This document shows, one piece after another, positions 26,259 to 34,964 of a stretch of DNA of 48,953 bases. The notes beneath the pieces were generated by a model. It was not told the origin of the DNA. It did no database searches and saw only the letters and a program-made list of their open reading frames with translations. Each line of letters starts with the position of its first letter. Positions within the stretch are counted from its first letter, which is position 1. The stretch comes from Erysipelotrichaceae bacterium (GTDB lineage Bacteria > Bacillota_I > Bacilli_A > Erysipelotrichales > Erysipelotrichaceae). Location of the stretch: assembly GCA_015058845.1 (NCBI GenBank), contig SVBO01000007.1, forward strand, positions 1 to 48,953, written 5' to 3'. The position numbers and the translations under genes were made by a program.

Positions 26259-26277
26259 AAATAAAATCGTTTTATTT
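26259..26277. promoter_or_regulatory. Candidate operator overlapping the suf -35
   Basis: Perfect 8-base inverted repeat AAATAAAA-TCG-TTTTATTT. Its right arm touches the -35 hexamer, a position suited to repression. It is A/T-rich, so chance is possible. Confidence 0.4.
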
Positions 26278-26304
26278 GAGTATTCTATTTGAATTGGGTA
26301 TAAT
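26276..26304 (+). promoter_or_regulatory. suf operon promoter
   Basis: TTGAGT (26276-26281), 17-base spacer and perfect TATAAT (26299-26304), 23 bases before the sufC start. Confidence 0.7.
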
Positions 26305-26327
26305 ATAAGAACATAAGAAAGGATCGT

Positions 26328-27146
26328 ATGATTATGGCAATCTTAGAAATTCATGACTTACATGTCAGTATCGATAATAAAGAGATCTTGAAAGGGATCG
26401 ATCTTACTATAGAAGAAAATGAAGTACATGCTCTAATGGGACCTAATGGAAACGGGAAATCTACTCTATTAGCAGCCATTATGGGACATCCGAAATATGA
26501 AGTAACACAAGGATCTATCTATTACCAAGGAGAAGATCTATTAGCAATGAGCGTAGATGAAAGAAGTCGTAAAGGGATCTTCTTAGGAATGCAATACCCA
26601 CAAGAGATCCCAGGAGTAAGTAACTCAGATTTCTTAAAAGCAGCTATGAATGCTAGAAGAGAAAAACCTATCTCATTATTCGAATTCTTTAAGTTAATGG
26701 AGAATACAACGAAACAACTTCAAATGAAATCAGATCTAGCACATCGATTCTTGAATGAAGGATTCTCTGGAGGAGAAAAGAAACGCAATGAGATCTTACA
26801 AATGAAGTTACTACAACCTACTATCGCTATGCTAGATGAGATCGACTCTGGGCTAGATGTGGATGCTCTAAAGATCGTAGCCGATACGATCGCTGAAATG
26901 CAAGAAACAAAGAATATGTCGATGTTAGTAGTATCTCACTATGAACGTTTCTATCAACTAGTGAAACCAACTCATGCGCATGTATTAGTAGATGGTAAGA
27001 TCGTAGAGAGTGGAGATGCTTCTTTAGTAGAAAGAATCGATAAGGATGGATATGACTGGATCTATGAAAAGTATCAGATCACATTAAAAGAGAAAGAAAA
27101 GAAGACTGTAGTTTCCCTTGGAAGCTGTGCAGCCCCTAAGAAATAA
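26328..27146 (+). CDS. sufC: SufC, Fe-S assembly ATPase
   Basis: A 272-residue ABC-type ATPase with Walker A GPNGNGKST (around residue 40), the Q-loop, signature FSGGEKKRNEILQ (the KKRNE variant typical of SufC), and Walker B IAMLDEIDSGLD. SufC binds SufB and SufD to form the scaffold on which iron-sulfur clusters are built in the cytoplasm. A short C-terminal tail ending GSCAAPKK extends it about 20 residues beyond minimal members. AAAGGA is 4 bases from ATG 26328 and 10 from ATG 26334; either may be used. It is the first gene of the sufCDSUB operon. Confidence 0.95.
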   Translation: MIMAILEIHDLHVSIDNKEILKGIDLTIEENEVHALMGPNGNGKSTLLAAIMGHPKYEVTQGSIYYQGEDLLAMSVDERSRKGIFLGMQYPQEIPGVSNSDFLKAAMNARREKPISLFEFFKLMENTTKQLQMKSDLAHRFLNEGFSGGEKKRNEILQMKLLQPTIAMLDEIDSGLDVDALKIVADTIAEMQETKNMSMLVVSHYERFYQLVKPTHAHVLVDGKIVESGDASLVERIDKDGYDWIYEKYQITLKEKEKKTVVSLGSCAAPKK

Positions 27147-27952
27147 TGGAATTCAAACAAGTAATCACTGATACCAATGAAGTAGTTCTACAAGAAAGTG
27201 GAACTTACTTATTCCAAATCACTGATCATGCACAGATCCATATCCAAGTCAAACCTAATCTCACAGTCAATCTATTAGTTGAAATAGATCAAAAGGAAGA
27301 CCTTCAGGTATCTATTACAGTAGAACAAGATGCTACATGTCGTGCCTTCCTGATGCATAACACCCAAGGGTATATCGAAGAAACACATACTCTGAAAGAA
27401 AACGCATCCTTATACATTGCCACAGCAGAACTATCTCGTGGTACCATGTCACATAAAGCTACATATAATTTAGAGAAGAGTGGGGCTACATTAGAAGCAC
27501 GCTATGCCTATGTATCTGATGAAGAAGATCGCAAAGAGTTACATGTCTATGCAGATCACCAAAGTCCTAATACTTCTTCTAACTTAGAATTATATGGAGT
27601 GATGAAGAAGAATGCGAAGTTAAAAGCTGAAGTAAGCTCTCATATCGTAAATGGAGCTCACCAAGCAGCCGCTCATCAAACATCACGTATCTTGAACTTC
27701 GATGGAAATGTTTCCGCAGAAGTATCTCCGATCCTATTGATCGATGAAGATGACGTAAGTGCTTCTCATGCTTGTAGTATGGGAGCAGTAGATGAGAATC
27801 ATTTATACTATCTACAAAGCCGTGGATTATCTGCAGACGCAGCCATTGCTTTGATCGTTAACGGATATCTTGCTGTTCTAGCAGAAACATTTACAGAAGC
27901 AGAACTACAAGAAATCATTCTGGAGGAAATACATAAGAAAGCAGGTGTATAG
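27146..27952 (+). CDS. sufD: SufD-like scaffold protein, short form
   Basis: A 268-residue SufB/SufD-family protein, mostly beta-helix, with the C-terminal hallmarks SASHACSMGAVDENHLYYLQSRGLS and ADAAIALIVNGYL. Its position between sufC and sufS identifies it as SufD. Typical Bacillota SufD is about 430 residues; here the N-terminal helical region is missing and the protein starts close to the beta-helix core. No frame for the missing part lies upstream, since sufC ends with a one-base overlap (TAATG). It should pair with SufB and SufC in the cluster scaffold, receiving sulfur from SufS/SufU. Confidence 0.85.
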   Translation: MEFKQVITDTNEVVLQESGTYLFQITDHAQIHIQVKPNLTVNLLVEIDQKEDLQVSITVEQDATCRAFLMHNTQGYIEETHTLKENASLYIATAELSRGTMSHKATYNLEKSGATLEARYAYVSDEEDRKELHVYADHQSPNTSSNLELYGVMKKNAKLKAEVSSHIVNGAHQAAAHQTSRILNFDGNVSAEVSPILLIDEDDVSASHACSMGAVDENHLYYLQSRGLSADAAIALIVNGYLAVLAETFTEAELQEIILEEIHKKAGV

Positions 27953-27954
27953 GG

Positions 27955-29166
27955 ATGGAATATCGTAAAGATTTCCCAATGCTGAATCAAGAAGGAAAGA
28001 ACTTTGTGTATCTGGATAACTCTGCTACCACACTGAAACCATCTTGCGTGATCGATGAAGTAACACGCTATCTCTCTACATGTTCAGTAAACGTACACCG
28101 TGGAGATTATGATCTATCCTATCAAGTATCTCAAGAATATGAAGCAGTGAGAAATACAGTAGCACGCTTCATCAATGCCGCTTCTCCTAAAGAGATCGTG
28201 TATACGCATGGTACTACAGAAGCATTGAATATTATTGCTTATGGTATGGGCGGATTCTTGAAAGAGGGAGATGTGATCTTAACGGATATTGCTGAACATG
28301 CTAGTAGTGTCTTACCGTGGTTTAGAGTGGCTAAAGAAAAAGGTGCTAGTATTGAATACATTCCACTAGATGAGCAAGGAAGGATCACAGTAGAGAACTT
28401 CCAGAAAGCTATGCATCTAGGTGTTAAATATGTATGTATCGCACACGTAGGAAATGTACTAGGGTACACGGCACCGATCCAAGAGATCACAACAATCGCG
28501 CATAACTATGATGCCCTAGTGATCGTAGATGGCGCACAAGCTATTCCTCATCGAAAAGTAGATGTTCAAGCATTAGATTGTGATTTCTATACATTCTCAG
28601 CGCATAAGATGTGTGGCCCCACAGGAGTAGGAGTATTATATGGCAAAGCCAAATACCTATCTCAAATGGAACCTCTTATGCTAGGAGGAGGTAGTAACGC
28701 TCGTTTCGATGCTTGTAGCAACGTATTACTGAAAGAAGCTCCCTATCGCTTTGAATCAGGTACACCAGCTATAGAAGGTGTTCTTGGAATGGGAAAAGCC
28801 ATTGAATACTTAGAAAAAGTAGGAATGGACTATATCCAAGCTAAAGAAGAGAAACTACACAATCTAGCGATCCAAGAACTATCTAAATTAGATAACGTAA
28901 TACTATACAATCCCAAAAGTGATAATGGGATCGTAACATTCAATATCAAAGATGTATTTGCCCAAGACAGTGCCTCATTTCTAAGTACCAAAGGAGTATA
29001 CTGTCGAAGCGGTAATCACTGTGCCAAGATCCTAGTAGATCATCTAGGAACCCCTGCCACAGTAAGAGCCTCTTTCTATTTCTATAACACAGAAGAAGAT
29101 GTTATGCGTTTAGTAGAAGTATGTAAAGAAGCCAATCAGGAGACATGTTTAAATATCTTTTTCTAG
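27955..29166 (+). CDS. sufS: SufS cysteine desulfurase
   Basis: A 403-residue class V aminotransferase-fold enzyme using PLP. Landmarks: THGTTEALNIIA, IVDGAQAIPH, the PLP lysine at Lys218 in FSAHKMCGPTGVGVLYG, and the catalytic Cys356 in RSGNHCAKIL. It removes sulfur from cysteine as a persulfide and passes it to SufU. Type II (SufS/CsdA) features and the gene order support the call. It begins two bases after sufD; the ribosome site (GCAGGTG) is weak, so coupling is likely. Confidence 0.95.
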   Translation: MEYRKDFPMLNQEGKNFVYLDNSATTLKPSCVIDEVTRYLSTCSVNVHRGDYDLSYQVSQEYEAVRNTVARFINAASPKEIVYTHGTTEALNIIAYGMGGFLKEGDVILTDIAEHASSVLPWFRVAKEKGASIEYIPLDEQGRITVENFQKAMHLGVKYVCIAHVGNVLGYTAPIQEITTIAHNYDALVIVDGAQAIPHRKVDVQALDCDFYTFSAHKMCGPTGVGVLYGKAKYLSQMEPLMLGGGSNARFDACSNVLLKEAPYRFESGTPAIEGVLGMGKAIEYLEKVGMDYIQAKEEKLHNLAIQELSKLDNVILYNPKSDNGIVTFNIKDVFAQDSASFLSTKGVYCRSGNHCAKILVDHLGTPATVRASFYFYNTEEDVMRLVEVCKEANQETCLNIFF

Positions 29167-29179
29167 GAGGTAGAGCTAT

Positions 29180-29626
29180 ATGAGTTTAAAAGACAATCCA
29201 GCAATGCTAAGATCCATCATCATGGACCACTATGAATATCCACGTAACCATTCCCTAACAAAAGATGAAACCTATACAAGCAAACACATGGCATCTGCCT
29301 CTTGTATCGATGACATCGAAGTACAATTAAAGATGGTAGATGGGAAAGTAGAAGACATTCGCTTTGATGGAACAGCATGTACGATCGCTACTAGCTCTAC
29401 TAGTATCATGAGTGAACTATTAAAAGGAAGAAGTGAAGAAGAAGTAAAGATGATCATGGATCAATACTTCAATATGATCAATGGTCAAGAATATGATGAA
29501 GAGATCCTACAAGAGGCAGTAGCTTTCTGTAATGTAGGAAGACAAGCAAACCGAATTAAATGTGCAACGATCGGCTGGAGAGCCATTGCAGGTCTAATGG
29601 GTATCAAGGAGTATCAAGATGAGTAA
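29180..29626 (+). CDS. sufU: SufU, sulfur-acceptor partner of SufS
   Basis: A 148-residue IscU-fold protein. Metal and sulfur-transfer residues occur at Cys42, Asp44, Cys67 and Cys128, aligned with Cys41/Asp43/Cys66/Cys128 of B. subtilis SufU. The first motif reads SCIDD where most members read CGD, a small change next to the key cysteine. The C-terminal block [10 protein letters not shown] is canonical. It receives persulfide sulfur from SufS in a zinc-dependent exchange. AGGAGGTAG precedes the ATG. The last 8 bases overlap sufB. Confidence 0.93.
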   Translation: MSLKDNPAMLRSIIMDHYEYPRNHSLTKDETYTSKHMASASCIDDIEVQLKMVDGKVEDIRFDGTACTIATSSTSIMSELLKGRSEEEVKMIMDQYFNMINGQEYDEEILQEAVAFCNVGRQANRIKCATIGWRAIAGLMGIKEYQDE

Positions 29627-31019
29627 AGAAGATATCATCTTAGAAGATTCTTATAAATACGGATTTCATGACGAAGATGTATCCCTTTACAATACAGGTA
29701 AAGGATTAACAAAAGAGATCATCGAAGAGATATCTAAGATCAAGAAAGAACCCCAGTGGATGTTAGAATTCCGCTTGAGATCATTTGAACAATTTCAGAA
29801 GATCTCTAATCCATCCTGGGGACCAGATCTAAGTGATATCAACTTTGATGAATATACTTACTACATCAAACCAAGTGAGAAACAAGAAAAGAATTGGGAT
29901 GATGTACCAGAAACGATCAAGAATACCTTTGATAGATTGGGGATCCCAGAAGCAGAACAAAAGTTCTTAGCAGGAGTATCTACGCAATATGAATCTGAGG
30001 TAGTGTACCATAACATGTTACAGGAAGTAGAGGAAAAGGGAGTCATCTTCTTAGACACTGACTCAGCACTAAGAGAATACCCGGAACTATTCCGTCAATA
30101 CTTTGGTACGATCGTACCTCCTACTGACAATAAGTATGCAGCTTTGAATAGTGCGGTATGGTCAGGCGGAAGTTTTATCTATGTTCCTAAAGGAGTAAAG
30201 TTAGAGAAACCTCTACAATCCTATTTCCGTATCAATACCGAACAAATGGGACAATTCGAAAGAACATTGATCATTGTAGATGAGGGAGCAGATGTACACT
30301 ATGTAGAAGGTTGTACAGCCCCTAAGTATTCGAAAGACTCTCTCCATGCAGCAGTCGTAGAGATCTATATCCATCCTAATGCGAAGTGTCGATACTCTAC
30401 TGTTCAAAACTGGTCAAGCAATATCTTGAACCTAGTAACGAAACGTGCGAAAGTCATGCGTGATGGTAGAATGGAATGGATCGATGGAAATATCGGGTCT
30501 CATATCACTATGAAGTATCCTGCTTGTGTATTAGCAGAAGAAGGAGCTCGTGGTATGACCATCAGTATTGCCGTAGCAGGAGAGAATCAGATCCAAGATG
30601 CAGGAGCTAAGATGATCCATCTAGCCCCTAATACATACAGTAATATTATCTCTAAGTCATTATCTAGAAAAGGTGGGGCTGTAAACTATCGTGGTACAGT
30701 ACACTTTGGTAAGAAGGCAGCCTATGCGAAGAGTAAGATCGAGTGTGATACATTGATTCTAGATAATATTTCTAAGAGTGATACGATCCCTACGAATCGT
30801 ATTGAGAATACAACTGGCATCATTGAACATGAAGCCACTGTTAGTAAGGTAAGTGAAGAACAATTATTCTATCTAATGTCTAGAGGATTAACGAAATCAC
30901 AGGCTACAGAGATGATCGTTATGGGATTCTTAGAACCATTTACTAGAGAGTTACCAATGGAATATGCAGTAGAATTAAATCAGTTATTGAAACTAAATAT
31001 GGAAGATTCGATTGGATAA
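29619..31019 (+). CDS. sufB: SufB Fe-S scaffold protein
   Basis: A 466-residue protein of normal SufB length. It has the N-terminal helical part ([18 protein letters not shown]), then the beta-helix with [23 protein letters not shown] and GTVHFGKKA, and a C-terminal [23 protein letters not shown] block conserved in SufB. With SufC and SufD it assembles nascent clusters. AAGGAG lies 8 bases before the ATG inside sufU. A strong terminator follows at once, closing the operon. Confidence 0.96.
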   Translation: MSKEDIILEDSYKYGFHDEDVSLYNTGKGLTKEIIEEISKIKKEPQWMLEFRLRSFEQFQKISNPSWGPDLSDINFDEYTYYIKPSEKQEKNWDDVPETIKNTFDRLGIPEAEQKFLAGVSTQYESEVVYHNMLQEVEEKGVIFLDTDSALREYPELFRQYFGTIVPPTDNKYAALNSAVWSGGSFIYVPKGVKLEKPLQSYFRINTEQMGQFERTLIIVDEGADVHYVEGCTAPKYSKDSLHAAVVEIYIHPNAKCRYSTVQNWSSNILNLVTKRAKVMRDGRMEWIDGNIGSHITMKYPACVLAEEGARGMTISIAVAGENQIQDAGAKMIHLAPNTYSNIISKSLSRKGGAVNYRGTVHFGKKAAYAKSKIECDTLILDNISKSDTIPTNRIENTTGIIEHEATVSKVSEEQLFYLMSRGLTKSQATEMIVMGFLEPFTRELPMEYAVELNQLLKLNMEDSIG

Positions 31020-31021
31020 TA

Positions 31022-31051
31022 AGGACAAGAGAGATCTTGTCCTCTCTTTTT
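31022..31051 (+). terminator. suf operon terminator
   Basis: Nine-base perfect stem AGGACAAGA (31022-31030) and TCTTGTCCT (31035-31043) with a GAGA tetraloop, then CTCTTTTT. Confidence 0.85.
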
Positions 31052-31071
31052 AGAGAACCCATGCCTTTTGA

Positions 31072-31100
31072 TTGCATTCTACCCCGACTTCCTGTATAGT
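31072..31100 (+). promoter_or_regulatory. Promoter for the guanylate-kinase-like gene
   Basis: TTGCAT (31072-31077), 17-base spacer, TATAGT (31095-31100), 26 bases before the GTG start. Confidence 0.5.
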
Positions 31101-31126
31101 TAAGGTATAAAGAGAGGTATACCCTT

Positions 31127-31687
31127 GTGACAAAAGGAAAGATCATCGTGATCAGTGGACCCAGTGGAGTCGGCAAGAATCACATTATTAGTGAATTTAT
31201 AGATATCGCAGATTTGAACCTAGCGCAATCGATTTCCATGACATCAAGAGAAAAGAGAAGTGGAGAGCGAGATGGCATCGATTATGACTTTGTAAGCAGA
31301 GAATATTTCGAATCTGCTATTCGAATGGGAGACCTAGTAGAATATACGGAATTCTTAGGAAACTACTATGGAACACCTGTAGACAATGTCAATCGATTAC
31401 GTAACCTAGGTAAGAATGTATTGATCGAAGTAGAGGCTAAAGGTGCCAAAGCGATCAAAGAGAAATATCCAGATAGTATTACGATCTTCATTGCACCAAG
31501 TTCATTAGAATCATTAGAGAAACAGATCCGTGAGAGAAGAGAAGAAAGTGAAGAGATCGTACAGGAACGTTTAGCAAAAGCTAAGAAAGAATTAAACTTA
31601 ATAGGTCATTACAAATTCGTGGTGAACAACGAAGATGCTAGATTAGCAGGAGAATTGTGTGCATTGATCATACGCCGTATGATCTAA
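31127..31687 (+). CDS. Guanylate kinase homolog with an altered P-loop
   Basis: A 186-residue protein with guanylate-kinase order: P-loop GPSGVGK at residues 11-17, SISMTSREKRSGERDGIDY for GMP binding, EYTEFLGNYYGTP, and a basic RERREES lid. The residues after the P-loop lysine are Asn18-His19, where active enzymes have Ser or Gly followed by Thr. The usual TRXPR motif reads TSREKR, and IDVQGA reads VEAKGA. It may be a slow or repurposed paralog, or a lineage variant of Gmk that phosphorylates GMP. It starts with GTG after AGAGAGG. It precedes an unknown membrane protein by 28 bases. Confidence 0.7.
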   Translation: MTKGKIIVISGPSGVGKNHIISEFIDIADLNLAQSISMTSREKRSGERDGIDYDFVSREYFESAIRMGDLVEYTEFLGNYYGTPVDNVNRLRNLGKNVLIEVEAKGAKAIKEKYPDSITIFIAPSSLESLEKQIRERREESEEIVQERLAKAKKELNLIGHYKFVVNNEDARLAGELCALIIRRMI

Positions 31688-31715
31688 GCATATAGTAGTA
31701 AGAGGGGGAGTATTG

Positions 31716-32576
31716 ATGAAGAAGATCGTTCGTATATTTATGTTGTGTCTATTGATCTCATGCTGGATCTCGCCAGTATTTGCAGCTACAGATAAACGAC
31801 CACCCCATATCGATATCGTTATCAACAATGCTCCAGATCAGTTCTATTACTTAGATCTATTAGTAGATGACGGTGAAACATTACGCTTTAGAGAATTACG
31901 TGAGGTCAACTATAACTCACAAATGTTACGCACACTAGAATCCTTAGTACCCGAAGGAATGCACACAGCTCTTTGGCAAGGAACACACCAAAAGATGTTT
32001 GGTGATCTAGTGGGTGTGAAACAGGAAGATGGAAGTATGCTGCATTCATTAGATGGGTATGGGGTACCAGATCGCTTCAAACTATTATTTGTGTTTGAAG
32101 ATGGTACGACTAGAGTCAGTGATTGGTATGATTATGAGATGTTTATTGGTAAGGTGTTTGTAGACTATGAGACACTAGAGATCAAGACAAGACCTTTCGA
32201 ATTATTCTATATCTATCATTACTTATTACTGGTGATCCCGTATGCTCTTATCAAAATGATCAGTTATATATCCACGAAATTGATACCTCGTACTAAGAAA
32301 TCTATATTCTTATGTACATTAGCGATCTTACTAGAAATCGCAGTGGTCACACCGATCATGAGTTATGGAACGATCTACAATGGTTCCCTAGGACAAGCGG
32401 CTATGGTACTGATGTTTGGTCAAATGGTCTATACCTTTGCAGAGTATTATTACGCCGTATATTTCTTGAAGAATAGTAATCTCAAAGGAATGACAGTAAC
32501 ATTCTTGGCCAATATCATTGCATCGATCGTGTTGATTCAATTGTTACAGTATGAATTCACGATATTCTTGTATTAG
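31716..32576 (+). CDS. Membrane protein of unknown function with extracellular N-terminal domain
   Basis: A 286-residue protein. A signal peptide (MKKIVRIFMLCLLISC..., cleavage near residue 22) leads into an about 135-residue outside domain starting RPPHIDIVINNAP.QFYYLDLLV. Four hydrophobic helices follow (about 160-180, 195-215, 225-245, 260-282). I recognise the general plan from uncharacterised Bacillota proteins with a PYYLDLLV-like opening but no function. The frame can open at TTG 31713, but ATG 31716 sits five bases after GGGGGAG and is preferred. Probably co-transcribed with the guanylate-kinase homolog. Confidence 0.65.
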   Translation: MKKIVRIFMLCLLISCWISPVFAATDKRPPHIDIVINNAPDQFYYLDLLVDDGETLRFRELREVNYNSQMLRTLESLVPEGMHTALWQGTHQKMFGDLVGVKQEDGSMLHSLDGYGVPDRFKLLFVFEDGTTRVSDWYDYEMFIGKVFVDYETLEIKTRPFELFYIYHYLLLVIPYALIKMISYISTKLIPRTKKSIFLCTLAILLEIAVVTPIMSYGTIYNGSLGQAAMVLMFGQMVYTFAEYYYAVYFLKNSNLKGMTVTFLANIIASIVLIQLLQYEFTIFLY

Positions 32577-32580
32577 AAAT

Positions 32581-32613
32581 AGGAAGTACTGAATGAGCAG
32601 TACTTCTTTTTTT
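32581..32613 (+). terminator. Terminator after the unknown membrane protein
   Basis: Perfect nine-base stem GAAGTACTG (32583-32591) with CAGTACTTC (32598-32606), extended by two weaker pairs, then seven T. Confidence 0.88.
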
Positions 32614-32670
32614 GATTCCTTTCATCACTTTCATAACACCGCATTTATTTCTAGTGCATACAATATAAGT

Positions 32671-32784
32671 GTCTTGAAAGACTATTAGTAACATACCCAT
32701 ATCTAGGAAAGATATGGTTCAACATGCAGAAAGTGTCGTGAAATAGCAATGAAAGCACTTTCTAGGTAGTGATATATTTCAAGA
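32671..32784. other. Nested inverted repeats upstream of opp (possible structured RNA or operator)
   Basis: TCTTGAAA (32672-32679) is complementary to TTTCAAGA (32777-32784). Between them lie two perfect 8-base hairpins: CCATATCT/AGATATGG (32697-32717) and AGAAAGTG/CACTTTCT (32728-32763). The outer pair would close a three-way junction. The strong opp promoter lies downstream, so it would not be in that leader; it could be a separate small RNA or protein-binding DNA. It matches no riboswitch class I know. Confidence 0.35.
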
Positions 32785-32790
32785 AAGTAG

Positions 32791-32820
32791 TTGATGTATT
32801 ATATGAAAGTATGATATAAT
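32791..32820 (+). promoter_or_regulatory. opp operon promoter
   Basis: TTGATG (32791-32796), 18-base spacer ending in TGA, and perfect TATAAT (32815-32820). The start codon is 42 bases further on. Confidence 0.7.
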
Positions 32821-32862
32821 ATTTGATGATGACATTGTAGGTTATCAAGAGGAGGGAATACC

Positions 32863-34884
32863 ATGAGAAAAGGTATTATGACTAGCCTAGCCCTATTACT
32901 TGCTCTAACTGCTTGCTCTAACAACAGTAACCAAGGAAATGCTGGCAATACAGGCAACGATGATGTGTATCGTAATGACTACACATATGTTTACTCTACA
33001 GATCCGTCAACTTTCGACTACATCAGAACTGGTTATGCAACTAACTCTGACCACCTAGCTAACTTCGTAGATGGTCTTTTAGAAGCTGATAACTATGGTC
33101 GTCTTGTAGGCGCATTGGCTGATCCTGAAAATCCTTATGAATATAATGAGGATACAACTTCTATCACTTTCCATTTAAGAGAAGGTGTAAACTGGTATAC
33201 TAACGAAGGTGAAGTATACGGTGAAGTAACTGCTGATGACTTCGTAGCTGGTTTACAACATGCTATCGAATTCGATGCAGATGCTTTCTACATGGTTCAA
33301 AATGTAATCGTTGGTGCTAATGATTACTACAACGGTACAATCGCTGACTTCTCACAAGTAGGTGTTGAAGCTGTTGATAAGTACACAGTTAAGTACACAT
33401 TCACTGAACCTACTCCTTTCTTCCACACTATGACTACTTACGGTCTATTATATCCAGTAAACCGTAGTTTCTTAGAGTCTAAGGGTGAAGGATGTAAGTT
33501 AGGTGCTCCAGACACTGCTAACTGTTCTTTCGGTACAACTGATCCAACTGGAATCCTTTATAATGGTGCTTACTTATTAAAGAACTACACAGCTAAGTCT
33601 GTAATCGAGTACAAGGCTAACCCTGAGTACTATGATCTAGAAAACGTTTATATCGAAAACGTTAAGTTGATCTACTCTGATGGATCTGACCCAGATTCAT
33701 ATTTCCGTGGATTCGACAATGGTGAATACTCTGCTGCTCCAGTTTATACTGACAATGAAGCAACATTCAAGACTGCTCAAGAAAAGTATGGCGACAGCAT
33801 CTACGCTTCTAACTTGAACGCTACATCATTCTACATGGGCTTCAACTTAGACCGTAACCAATATTCTTCTATGTCAGATGAAACTGCTGCTGTTTCAACT
33901 AAGACTGAACAACAAAAGGCTGACACTAAGAAGGCTGTATTAAATGAAAACTTCCGTAAGGCTATCATGTTTGCTTGGGATCGTCCAGCTATGTTAGCTC
34001 AACGTAACGGTGAACAATTAAAGAACAATGCTATCCGTAACACTATCACAATGCCTGAATTCGTTCAAACATCTGATGGTAGATCTTATGCTCAATTAGT
34101 TGCTGAAGCATTAGCTGAATTAGATCCATCTTGGGAAGGTGTAGATCTAAGCGATGGTCAAGATCCATACTACAACCCTGAAAAGGCTCAAGCTTACGCT
34201 GCTACTGCTAAGGAAGAATTAGCTGCTCTAGGCGTTACATTCCCTATCATTATGGAATCAGTTTCTGACTCTTCTTATGAAAAGGGTATCCGTATGAACC
34301 AATCTATGGCTAGCTCTATCGAAAGCGTATTAGGTTCTGACTTCGTTAAGTTCGTTGATGTATTAACTGATACTGACAATGCTAACTGGTCTGACTACTA
34401 TGCTCCATATGGTCATAACAAGAACATGGACTTCTCTACATCAGTAGGTTGGGGTCCAGACTATGGTGACCCAAGAACTTACCTTGATATCCTAGATCCA
34501 GATACAGGTGCTATCCTATCTAATATCGGTCTAGATTACACTGGTAAGGAAGTTGGTGACGATGCTGCTGCTAAGGAAGCAATCAACTACGATGAATTCG
34601 AAGCATTATTAGATACTGCTAATGGTATCCTTGATGATCTTGATGCTCGTTACGAAGCTTATGCTAAGGCTGAAGCTTGGTTATTAGACAACGCTATCAT
34701 GATCCCTTACATGTCTCAAGGTGGTAACTTCGCAGTTTCTAAGGTTAAACCTTACACTCAACCATACTCATTCTATGGTCTAAGTGATGCTAAGTACAAG
34801 TACATGCAAGTTACTGATCATGTAGTAACTAACGAAGAACGTGCTGCTGCTAAGGCTGAATGGGAAGCTGCAAGAGCTAACTAA
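32863..34884 (+). CDS. oppA: Oligopeptide ABC transporter substrate-binding lipoprotein (OppA/AmiA type)
   Basis: A 673-residue lipoprotein: signal peptide MRKGIMTSLALLLALTAC with lipobox LTAC, so Cys18 is lipidated and the protein is tethered outside the membrane. A glycine/asparagine linker is followed by an SBP_bac_5 domain (TYVYSTDPSTFDYI, then VTADDFVAGLQHA). It captures oligopeptides for the permease below. The size matches AmiA/OppA of streptococci. Codon choice differs from the neighbours (more GCT, AAC, TAC, TTC), as expected for a highly expressed gene. GAGGAGGG gives a strong ribosome site. A partial terminator follows. Confidence 0.93.
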   Translation: MRKGIMTSLALLLALTACSNNSNQGNAGNTGNDDVYRNDYTYVYSTDPSTFDYIRTGYATNSDHLANFVDGLLEADNYGRLVGALADPENPYEYNEDTTSITFHLREGVNWYTNEGEVYGEVTADDFVAGLQHAIEFDADAFYMVQNVIVGANDYYNGTIADFSQVGVEAVDKYTVKYTFTEPTPFFHTMTTYGLLYPVNRSFLESKGEGCKLGAPDTANCSFGTTDPTGILYNGAYLLKNYTAKSVIEYKANPEYYDLENVYIENVKLIYSDGSDPDSYFRGFDNGEYSAAPVYTDNEATFKTAQEKYGDSIYASNLNATSFYMGFNLDRNQYSSMSDETAAVSTKTEQQKADTKKAVLNENFRKAIMFAWDRPAMLAQRNGEQLKNNAIRNTITMPEFVQTSDGRSYAQLVAEALAELDPSWEGVDLSDGQDPYYNPEKAQAYAATAKEELAALGVTFPIIMESVSDSSYEKGIRMNQSMASSIESVLGSDFVKFVDVLTDTDNANWSDYYAPYGHNKNMDFSTSVGWGPDYGDPRTYLDILDPDTGAILSNIGLDYTGKEVGDDAAAKEAINYDEFEALLDTANGILDDLDARYEAYAKAEAWLLDNAIMIPYMSQGGNFAVSKVKPYTQPYSFYGLSDAKYKYMQVTDHVVTNEERAAAKAEWEAARAN

Positions 34885-34909
34885 TCACACGTAGGTATTT
34901 AGGTTTTTC

Positions 34910-34942
34910 GGATTAGGGGGGGAACCCTCCCCTAATCCTTTT
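34910..34942 (+). terminator. Intra-operon hairpin between oppA and oppB
   Basis: GGATTAGGGG (34910-34919) pairs perfectly with CCCCTAATCC (34929-34938), with extra inner G-C pairs, followed by TTTT. It probably lets only part of the transcripts enter the permease genes and stabilises oppA mRNA. Confidence 0.8.
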
Positions 34943-34964
34943 AGTCAATTTTAGGAGGTGTACT

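Noticed and set aside
32714-32746. Ten-codon frame (MVQHAESVVK) before opp, as a possible signal peptide gene
   Set aside because: Too short to judge, lies in the inverted-repeat region, and has no secretion features.
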